Source of the DNA: Halothiobacillus neapolitanus
Lineage (GTDB): Bacteria > Pseudomonadota > Gammaproteobacteria > Halothiobacillales > Halothiobacillaceae
Length of the DNA: 9,335 nt
Reading direction: 5' to 3'
Assembly (NCBI GenBank): GCA_020722165.1
Contig: DYLI01000063.1
Location: forward strand, 1-9,335
Below the pieces are notes generated by a model that was not told where the DNA came from, ran no database searches, and saw nothing but the letters and a program-made list of their open reading frames with translations. The position numbers and the translations under genes were made by a program. Shown here one piece after another: positions 1-5,857 of the stretch (position 1 is its first letter; each line of letters opens with the position of its first letter).

Positions 1-581
1 AGCAACAGGCGCGGCGCGGCGGCGAGTACGGCGGGCGGGGCGTAGAGGCCGTCGCCCAGCATGGGGTGGCCGAGATGCAGCATGTGGACGCGCAGTTGGT
101 GTGAGCGCCCGGTGACGGGTTTGAGTTCCACGCGGCTGGTGTCGCCTGCAAAACCCGTTTCAAACCCCAGGCAACGCCAATGAGTGAGCGAGGGGCGTCC
201 TTCCGGGGTGATGATCTGGCGCGGTTTATCGTTCCAGTCGGCAGCCAGTGGCGCATCGACACTGCCACTGGACTTGTCCAAATGCCCGTGTACCACGGCG
301 ATGTAGGTTTTTTCGGTTTGTCGTTCCTGAAACTGGATTGAGAGCGCGCGGTGACTGGCGGCATTGAGCGCAATTACCATCAAGCCGGAGGTTTCCCAGT
401 CGAGGCGGTGCACGATGCGCGCCGTGGGATACACAAGGTTCAGACGGGTTATCAAGCTGTCTTTTTTGTCCGCGCCGACACCGGGTTGGCTCAGTAGACG
501 GGTGGGTTTGTCTACCACGAGTAGTTCGTTATCAGCATAGACGATGCGGTAGTCGGGTAGGGGGGGCGACGCGGGTATCAA
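1..581 (-). CDS. rluA: RluA-family pseudouridine synthase, dual-specificity 23S rRNA/tRNA type (3' end cut by window edge)
   Basis: Converts uridine to pseudouridine; E. coli RluA acts on 23S rRNA U746 and tRNA U32. The visible 193 codons contain the catalytic motif HRLDWETSG, with the nucleophilic Asp at about residue 61, and the later conserved block GRSHQLRVHMLHLGHPMLGD. There is no N-terminal S4 domain: the protein goes straight into YRIVYADNELLVVDKP. This matches the short RluA type (about 220 aa) rather than RluC or RluD, so perhaps 20-30 residues are missing beyond position 1. No ATG lies in frame. The frame is closed upstream by the glnD stop TAA, and the first possible initiator is TTG at 581-579, preceded by AAGGATTAAGG, which supplies a Shine-Dalgarno-like sequence inside the end of glnD. 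It is the last visible gene of the map-glnD-rluA operon, 3 nt after glnD. The family is certain; the RluA subtype is likely from remembered similarity to the E. coli protein. Confidence 0.88.
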   Translation of the reverse strand, partial: MIPASPPLPDYRIVYADNELLVVDKPTRLLSQPGVGADKKDSLITRLNLVYPTARIVHRLDWETSGLMVIALNAASHRALSIQFQERQTEKTYIAVVHGHLDKSSGSVDAPLAADWNDKPRQIITPEGRPSLTHWRCLGFETGFAGDTSRVELKPVTGRSHQLRVHMLHLGHPMLGDGLYAPPAVLAAAPRLL

Positions 582-584
582 ACC

Positions 585-3218
585 TTAATCCTTTGTATGC
601 AGGGCATGTAACAAGCTATCTTCAAGTGTTTGTTTTTGTTCGGTATTCAAGGGAATTAATTTTCCTTTTTCCACATCGCGGATGGAGACATACAAGGTGT
701 CATGTGCCTTTTCGCCCAAGGTGTTGATGGTGGCTCCTTGCAAGTTCATGCCGAGTTCGGCGAGTACGCCGCTAATCAAGGCCAATAAACCGGGGCGATC
801 GACGGTTTCAATTTGCACGCGTGTGTTGTCGCCCTGCGCCGATGTTTCCATATCCATGCGTGTGGGGCAGTCGAAGTGGCGCAGCAGCGGGGAAGGGCGG
901 CGCAAAGGGCGCGGGGCGGTCGCGCCTTGGGTGATGGCAAGGTGCAATTGATGCAGTAGATCGGTCTGCATCCAGGCATCGCGCAGGGGGCAGCCATTGG
1001 CATCGAGAAAAAGAATATCGTCCAGCACCATGCCTTGTGTGTTTAGGGTCAGATAGGCACTTTGGATGCTCAGGTTGAGACGATCCAGCGTGGCGGCGAT
1101 CATGGCAAACAGTTGGGGCTGGTCGTGGGTGTAGATGAATAATTCGCTAATTTGGCGGGTTTGATCCTCACGCAAGGCCAGCCAGTTTGGCTTGGGGGAA
1201 TGCAGAATGCCACACACGCGCCATGCCAGCTCGCCGGCTGGATGACGACGCAAATAGCGGTTAGGGAAACTTTCAAGCACGACGCGAGCTTTGTGCCAAT
1301 CCGGTTCCTCATGCAAAGCACAGGTTTTGGCAAGCTCTGCGAGTACCTCGGCGCGTCGGCTTTGCACGTCAATGATTTCGAGCCCTTTTTTCAGGGCGTT
1401 GCGGGCTTTGGTGTACAAATCGCGGAGCAGGGCGGCTCGCCAGTCGCTCCATAAGGTCGGGTTAGTGGCATGAATATCCGCCACTGTGAGCAAGTACAGT
1501 GCATCAAGCTGGCGCTCGGTGCCCACCCAGCGACTGAACTCATCAATCACTTGCGGGTCGTCCAAATCGCGCCTTTGCGCGACAAAAGACAAGTGCAAAT
1601 GTTCACGCACCAGCCACTCCACCAGTTCGGAATCTTCTGGAGGTAGTTGATGTAACGCGCAGAAATTGCGTGCTTTTTCTGCCCCAAGGATTTCGTGCTG
1701 CCCGCCCATGCCTTTGGCAATGTCATGAAATAAGGCCGCGAGAATCAGGATTTCGGGCTTGTCAAAATGCTGGAAAAGCGTGTGCGCCAGTGGGCTTTCT
1801 GCCTGCCCAAACGGAGTTGAAAAACGGCGTAAATTGCGCACAACCAACAATGTGTGCGCATCGACGGTGTAAAGATGGAATAAATCGAACTGCATCCGCC
1901 CGACAATGTTTTCAAAGTCGGGTAGATACGCAGCCAGCAGGCCGAGGCGATTCATGTGTTTTAGTGCATCGAAAACGCCGCGTGGTTGACGCAGTATGTC
2001 CAGAAACAGGGCGCGGGCTTTCGAGTTGTGGCGCATTTCTGCCCGCATTAAAGGCACATGGCTTTGCAGTTGGCGTAACGTGCTGGCGCGAATATGCAGC
2101 GGTTCGGGATGTTGCTGCACTAACAGAAACAGCTCCAGCATGGCGCTGGGCGTGCGCAAAAAAACTTGAGCGTGGGCGGTTTCGATCAGGTTGCCACGAC
2201 GATTAAAGCGCGGATTGAGCGCGATAGGCTCACCTTCGGGTGGGAATAAGCGTTCCTCGAATTGCTGCATCACCAGCTGATTGATGCGCTCCAACCCCAA
2301 CACGGCGCGGAAATAGCGCTGCATAAAGGCTTCGACGTGTTGGTTGCGGGTGTCCGGCTCATCGGTGGGTAACTCAGGCTCGTGCGTGTCCGAACACATG
2401 GCGGCCAGGGTTTTCTGGTGAATCAACAACAGGCGGTCTTCATGCCGGTCGCTCAAAAGATGCAGGGTGAAACGCATTTGAGAGAGAAAGGCGATGCGCT
2501 CCAGCAAAGCTGTCTGCTCCTGATCGGTCAGCAGCCCTTCGGTGACGAGTTGTGGGGTGGCATCGTGATGAAAGATGTGGCAACTCAGCCAGCGCAGGGT
2601 GTGCCAATCGCGCAGCCCACCGGGACTTTCCTTGATGTTCGGTTCGATTTTGTAGGCCGAATCATCAAAGCGTTGGTGACGCTCCTGCTGTTCGGCTTGT
2701 TTGCCACGAAAAAAAGCTTGGGGCGGCCAAATCTCGCTTTCGTGCGACATCAAAGGGGCAATCACAGCTTGCCATAATGCGTTTGAACCCGTCAGCACAC
2801 GTCCTTCCAGCAGGCTGGTCATAATGCTCAAATCACGCGCCGCCAGGCTCAAACATTCATTAGGAGTGCGCGTGCTATGACCAAGCTCCAGACCCGCATC
2901 CCACAAGCGACTAATCAACACTTCAACCTGCGCCGCCACCGCAGCGGGCGCGTCGTCGGCCAGCAGCACGAGAATGTCGATATCGGAATGGGGGAATAAC
3001 TCGCCACGCCCATAGCCACCAACCGCGATCAAGCTGGCATGAGCATCACTCAGCCCCGCGTCGGCCCAGGTTGCCGTGATGAACGTGTCCACAAGCCCGG
3101 TGCGGGTGCGGAAAAGCTCATCCAGCGCGACACCCTGATGCAACTGTTCAAGCTCACGCTCGCGCAGTGCGTGTAACGTATCTTTTAAGCAGGATTGTGC
3201 GGCAGGTAATGCAGGCAT
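585..3218 (-). CDS. glnD: bifunctional [protein-PII] uridylyltransferase / uridylyl-removing enzyme
   Basis: Cytoplasmic primary nitrogen sensor: it uridylylates PII (GlnB/GlnK) when glutamine is low and removes UMP when glutamine is high, which controls glutamine synthetase adenylylation and NtrB/NtrC. The 877 residues are close to the usual 860-890. In order I see the nucleotidyltransferase motif GGYGRGELFPHSDIDIL (residues 67-83, with Gly67, Gly68, Asp79 and Asp81 as the expected catalytic residues), the GlnD-typical IKESPGGLRDWHTL block near 194-208, an HD hydrolase domain (DAHTLLVVRNL near 453, LFHDIAKGMGGQH with His498 and Asp499), and two C-terminal ACT domains (about 692-770 and 799-877; second one RVQIETVDRPGLLALISGVL). 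All key residues are present, so both activities should be intact. The ATG at 3218 lies 1 nt after the map stop (TGA-T-ATG) with no strong Shine-Dalgarno sequence, which suggests translational coupling to map. The map-glnD order is as in E. coli. Confidence 0.98.
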   Translation of the reverse strand: MPALPAAQSCLKDTLHALRERELEQLHQGVALDELFRTRTGLVDTFITATWADAGLSDAHASLIAVGGYGRGELFPHSDIDILVLLADDAPAAVAAQVEVLISRLWDAGLELGHSTRTPNECLSLAARDLSIMTSLLEGRVLTGSNALWQAVIAPLMSHESEIWPPQAFFRGKQAEQQERHQRFDDSAYKIEPNIKESPGGLRDWHTLRWLSCHIFHHDATPQLVTEGLLTDQEQTALLERIAFLSQMRFTLHLLSDRHEDRLLLIHQKTLAAMCSDTHEPELPTDEPDTRNQHVEAFMQRYFRAVLGLERINQLVMQQFEERLFPPEGEPIALNPRFNRRGNLIETAHAQVFLRTPSAMLELFLLVQQHPEPLHIRASTLRQLQSHVPLMRAEMRHNSKARALFLDILRQPRGVFDALKHMNRLGLLAAYLPDFENIVGRMQFDLFHLYTVDAHTLLVVRNLRRFSTPFGQAESPLAHTLFQHFDKPEILILAALFHDIAKGMGGQHEILGAEKARNFCALHQLPPEDSELVEWLVREHLHLSFVAQRRDLDDPQVIDEFSRWVGTERQLDALYLLTVADIHATNPTLWSDWRAALLRDLYTKARNALKKGLEIIDVQSRRAEVLAELAKTCALHEEPDWHKARVVLESFPNRYLRRHPAGELAWRVCGILHSPKPNWLALREDQTRQISELFIYTHDQPQLFAMIAATLDRLNLSIQSAYLTLNTQGMVLDDILFLDANGCPLRDAWMQTDLLHQLHLAITQGATAPRPLRRPSPLLRHFDCPTRMDMETSAQGDNTRVQIETVDRPGLLALISGVLAELGMNLQGATINTLGEKAHDTLYVSIRDVEKGKLIPLNTEQKQTLEDSLLHALHTKD

Positions 3219-3219
3219 A

Positions 3220-4002
3220 TCAGCTTGCGGACTGGCCGTGTGCCAAGGATGGGGACAGCGTGAGAATCTCGCAGCCCTGTTCGGTTAAATACACGGTATG
3301 TTCCCATTGCGCGGACAGCGAATGATCCTTGGTTACCACCGTCCAACCGTCGCCTAGCACCTTCACCTGACGCTTGCCGGCGTTAATCATCGGCTCAATG
3401 GTGAAGGTCATGCCGGCTTGCAGTACCGGTCCTTCATGCGCGTGGCCGTAATGTAGCACTTGAGGGTCTTCGTGAAAGGCTTGGCCAATGCCGTGACCGC
3501 AATATTCGCGCACCACGGAAAAGCCGTTTTTCTCGGCATGTTTTTGAATCACCTCGCCAATCATGCCCAGGTTCATCCCCGGCTTGATGGTTTCAATCGC
3601 CATATCCATGCACTCGCGGGTCACGCGAATCAGACGTTTGGCCAAAATCGACACTTCGTCAATTTCATACATGCGGCTGGTGTCGCCAAAATAGCCGTCT
3701 TTAATCACGGTGACGTCAACATTGATAATGTCACCGCGCTTGAGCACCTTGTCGCCGGGAATGCCGTGGCAAATCTGATGATTGATCGAAGTGCAAATTG
3801 ACTTGGGAAAGCCGTGATAGCCCAAAGTCGCCGGAATCGTGCCCTGCACGTTCACCATGTAATCATGCGCCAAGCGATCAAGTTCTCCCGTGGTGACCCC
3901 AGGCTGTATAAACGGCGCGAGGTAATCGAGCACTTCGGCTGCCAAACGGCCTGCAATACGCATCTTGGCAATGTCTTCGGGGGTTTTCAGAATAATATTC
4001 AT
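3220..4002 (-). CDS. map: type I methionine aminopeptidase
   Basis: Removes the initiator methionine from nascent proteins in the cytosol when the second residue is small, using a two-metal centre. At 260 aa it has the length of E. coli Map, with the same N-terminal layout (KTPEDIAKMRIAGRLAAEVL), which supports the ATG at 4002. All five metal ligands of the pita-bread fold are visible: Asp96 in NVDVT, Asp107 in FGDTSRMY, His170 in EYCGHGIG, Glu203 in FTIEPMI and Glu234 in QWEHTV. The substrate-site histidines His79 (NHQICHGIPGD) and His177 (AFHEDP) are also there. There is no zinc-finger extension, so it is the short bacterial type. It is the first gene of the operon. A clear Shine-Dalgarno sequence is lacking (the leader ends CTTACGACACACGT), so initiation may be weakly driven. 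The short C-terminal tail after about residue 250 looks unstructured. Family assignment is certain. Confidence 0.98.
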   Translation of the reverse strand: MNIILKTPEDIAKMRIAGRLAAEVLDYLAPFIQPGVTTGELDRLAHDYMVNVQGTIPATLGYHGFPKSICTSINHQICHGIPGDKVLKRGDIINVDVTVIKDGYFGDTSRMYEIDEVSILAKRLIRVTRECMDMAIETIKPGMNLGMIGEVIQKHAEKNGFSVVREYCGHGIGQAFHEDPQVLHYGHAHEGPVLQAGMTFTIEPMINAGKRQVKVLGDGWTVVTKDHSLSAQWEHTVYLTEQGCEILTLSPSLAHGQSAS

Positions 4003-4040
4003 ACGTGTGTCGTAAGGGTGCGAGGATAAACAAGCTGTCC

Positions 4041-4049
4041 ATTCTAACA
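4041..4049 (-). promoter_or_regulatory. putative extended -10 promoter for map-glnD-rluA
   Basis: On the minus strand the sequence TG-T-TAGAAT forms a good extended -10 box, about 40 nt upstream of the map ATG. No good -35 hexamer sits 17 nt upstream, as is usual for extended -10 promoters. It lies within an inverted repeat, AGCTGT (4033-4038) and ACAGCT (4047-4052). Predicted by eye only. Confidence 0.4.
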
Positions 4050-4092
4050 GCTCGCCGTCGTGTTTTTCCTGACCGGGCTTTGCTGAAAATGC

Positions 4093-4121
4093 TTGACATT
4101 AAGCCTTCACAAAATCATCAT
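4093..4121 (+). promoter_or_regulatory. sigma-70 promoter for tRNA-Ser
   Basis: A perfect -35 box TTGACA (4093-4098) is followed by a 17-nt spacer and a CATCAT -10 box (4116-4121, four of six consensus bases). Right after it comes a GC-rich discriminator, GCGCGG. Transcription would begin near 4128, only a few nucleotides before the mature tRNA 5' end. A GC-rich discriminator is typical of stable-RNA promoters under stringent (ppGpp/DksA) control; that control is inferred here. Confidence 0.65.
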
Positions 4122-4131
4122 GCGCGGCCTT

Positions 4132-4221
4132 GGAAGCGTGGCAGAGCGGTTGAATGCAACGGTCTTGAAAACCGTCGAAGGTGTGAGCCTTCCGTGAGTT
4201 CGAATCTCACCGCTTCCGCCA
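4132..4221 (+). tRNA. serT: tRNA-Ser, anticodon UGA
   Basis: Decodes UCA and related serine codons. The full class II cloverleaf can be drawn. The acceptor stem is GGAAGCG (4132-4138) with CGCTTCC (4211-4217). The D arm contains AGCGGTTGAA. The anticodon stem ACGGT/ACCGT encloses loop CTTGAAA, with anticodon TGA at 4166-4168. The long variable arm is GAAGG-TGTGAG-CCTTC (4177-4192). The T arm is GTGAG-TTCGAAT-CTCAC (4194-4210). The discriminator is G and CCA is encoded (4218-4221). The long variable arm and the TGA anticodon make serine unambiguous, and it resembles E. coli serT. It is transcribed divergently from map with its own promoter and terminator. No integration remnant is seen at its 3' end. 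Confidence 0.98.
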
Positions 4222-4228
4222 AATCCCT

Positions 4229-4263
4229 AAAAGCTATCGCATTGCGCGGTGGCTTTTTTTTTT
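4229..4263 (+). terminator. rho-independent terminator after tRNA-Ser
   Basis: AAAAGCTATCGC (4229-4240) pairs with GCGGTGGCTTTT (4246-4257) as a 12-bp stem with two G-U wobbles and a 5-nt loop (ATTGC). A run of ten T residues (4254-4263) follows. It lies 8 nt after the tRNA CCA end and should insulate the symporter gene from tRNA transcription. Confidence 0.85.
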
Positions 4264-4267
4264 GGGT

Positions 4268-4372
4268 TAGGACTTACGCAAAACCGCCCCAGCGGCGTTA
4301 AAGCACCTCGCCGTACTTGGTTGTACTGTCTTCGTCGCTTTGCCTTGCTGGAACAATTTTGCGTAAGTCCTA
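4268..4372. mobile_element. MITE-like palindromic element flanked by TA
   Basis: A 101-bp non-coding element has perfect 14-bp terminal inverted repeats, GGACTTACGCAAAA (4270-4283) and TTTTGCGTAAGTCC (4357-4370). Each is flanked outside by TA (4268-4269 and 4371-4372), so the palindrome reads as 16 bp with the flanks. Inside, nested complementary blocks continue: CCAGC (4289-4293) with GCTGG (4347-4351), AAAGC (4300-4304) with GCTTT (4337-4341), and GTAC (4313-4316) with GTAC (4323-4326) around the tip. The whole element can fold into one imperfect hairpin. It has no transposase gene. TA flanks and short length fit a miniature inverted-repeat element moved by an IS630/Tc1-mariner type transposase, which duplicates TA; that origin is inference, since TA is itself part of the palindrome. 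It sits just downstream of the tRNA terminator and 47 bp before the symporter start. Confidence 0.72.
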
Positions 4373-4417
4373 CCTTTTTTAGACTATGCGTTGCGCTGAA
4401 ATTTTCAGGAGTAGGCC

Positions 4418-5857
4418 ATGCTGACCACTTTTGTCATTGTCTATTTAGCCCTGTCGATGCTGATTGGCGTGCTTGCGGCGCGGCATGTGCATAGCGCGGG
4501 CGATTTTGTCACCGCCGGGCGCAGTCTGCCGTTTTTTATCGTGGTGGCGATGGTTTTTGCCACTTGGTTCGGTGCTGAAGCGGTACTGGGCACGCCAGCC
4601 ACTTTTTTGAGCGAGGATCTCGGCGGGCTGATTTCGGATCCGTTCGGCGCGGCGTTCTGTCTGATTTTTTTCGGCTTTTTTTTCGCGCGCAAACTATATG
4701 CCATGAATCTGATGACGATTGGCGACTTTTACCGCCAGCGCTACGGACGCAAGGTTGAGGTTATTACTGCAATCGCCATTGCACTCTCGTATCTTGGTTG
4801 GGTGTCGGCGCAGGTCATGGCCTTGGGCGTGGTGTTCAATGTGCTCTCTGATGGGGCGCTGTCCACGGAGCAGGGCATTTTGATCGGCGCGGGCGTGGTG
4901 TTTTTTTATACCGTGCTCGGCGGCATGTGGTCGGTGGCGCTGACCACGGCCTTCCAGATGGTGGTGATTGTGGTCGGGCTGATTTTTATCGCCTTTATTG
5001 CCAGCACCATGACCGGCGGTGTTTGGCCGGTGGTTGAACATGCAGTGCAGCATGACAAGTTCAATTTCTGGCCTGAATTGAACGCAGTCGCCATGCTCGG
5101 TTTTTTGTCGTCTTTTTTGACTTTGGCCTTCGGCTCGATTCCGCAGCAGGATGTTTTTCAGCGCGCCAACGCGGCTAAATCGGCCAATATCGCGGTGTGG
5201 GCGACGGTGATCGGAGGGGTTTTCTATCTGGCCTTTGCCGTGGTGCCGTTGTTTTTGACCTATTCGGCGCAGTTGATTGCCCCCGACTTGGTGGCGCGGC
5301 TGTTGCCTGAACATGGCGATAGCATCCTGCCCGAATTGATTAAAGGCCATATGCCGTTTTATGCGCAGGTGATTTTTTACGGAGCGCTGCTTGCGGTGAT
5401 TATGAGCACCGCTTCTGGAACCTTGCTTGCACCGTCGGTCACATTGGCAGAAAACGTGTTCAAGGGCTGGCTTATCAAGCAGCCGAGTGACCGGCAAATG
5501 CTGTGGTTGATGCGTGGCGTGATTACAGTTTTTACGTTGCTCGTGGTGGTGTACACCCTGTGGTCACTTAAGAATGGAACCGGCATTCATGCCATGGTTG
5601 AGGCGGCTTACAAGGTCACGCTGGTGGTGGCGTTTGTGCCGCTGGTGGCAGGTTTGTATTGGTCGCGTGCCAGCATGCTGGGGGCTTATCTGTCGATTGG
5701 GCTGGGTGTGCTGGTGTGGATTCCGTTGGAATTCATTCTGCCCGAGGCCGAGATTTCGGCGCATTTTTGGGGATTTTTGGCGAGTATTGTCGGCATGATT
5801 ATGGGTTCGTACATCAAGTCTGCGCCGATGCCTTCGGTGCTGGCGAAGTCAGGATAA
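4418..5857 (+). CDS. sodium:solute symporter family (SSS/SLC5-type) transporter, substrate unknown
   Basis: Inner-membrane secondary transporter that uses the sodium gradient to import a solute. At 479 aa it has about 13 hydrophobic segments by eye (roughly residues 1-21, 36-56, 75-95, 115-143, 153-172, 176-197, 222-242, 258-282, 313-333, 361-383, 395-415, 420-440, 447-466), the usual SSS topology. Family landmarks are AGRSLP near 33-38, GGMWSVALTTAFQ near 168-180, the QQDVFQR block near 243-249, and a Ser/Thr-rich segment AVIMSTASGTLLAPS (326-340) matching the helix that supplies Na2-site hydroxyls. The start ATG at 4418 is well supported by AGGAG (4407-4411) 6 nt upstream. The substrate (amino acid such as proline, pantothenate, sugar, carboxylate or other) cannot be read from these motifs. 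Its 3' end overlaps the convergent nhaA by 44 bp. No strong promoter is visible in the 45 bp between the MITE and the start. Confidence 0.93.
   Translation: MLTTFVIVYLALSMLIGVLAARHVHSAGDFVTAGRSLPFFIVVAMVFATWFGAEAVLGTPATFLSEDLGGLISDPFGAAFCLIFFGFFFARKLYAMNLMTIGDFYRQRYGRKVEVITAIAIALSYLGWVSAQVMALGVVFNVLSDGALSTEQGILIGAGVVFFYTVLGGMWSVALTTAFQMVVIVVGLIFIAFIASTMTGGVWPVVEHAVQHDKFNFWPELNAVAMLGFLSSFLTLAFGSIPQQDVFQRANAAKSANIAVWATVIGGVFYLAFAVVPLFLTYSAQLIAPDLVARLLPEHGDSILPELIKGHMPFYAQVIFYGALLAVIMSTASGTLLAPSVTLAENVFKGWLIKQPSDRQMLWLMRGVITVFTLLVVVYTLWSLKNGTGIHAMVEAAYKVTLVVAFVPLVAGLYWSRASMLGAYLSIGLGVLVWIPLEFILPEAEISAHFWGFLASIVGMIMGSYIKSAPMPSVLAKSG

Noticed and set aside
1670..2206. 178-codon plus-strand open frame antisense to glnD
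   Set aside because: glnD is fully conserved across this stretch and the antisense product is rich in Cys and Arg with no motif.
4005..4301. 98-codon plus-strand open frame through the tRNA region
   Set aside because: It reads through the tRNA-Ser gene and its terminator into the MITE-like element, so it cannot be a real protein gene.
4694..5497. 267-codon open frame on the minus strand inside the symporter gene
   Set aside because: It is antisense to a clearly conserved transporter, is very rich in His, Arg and Gln, and has no ribosome site or recognisable motif; it is a codon-bias shadow.
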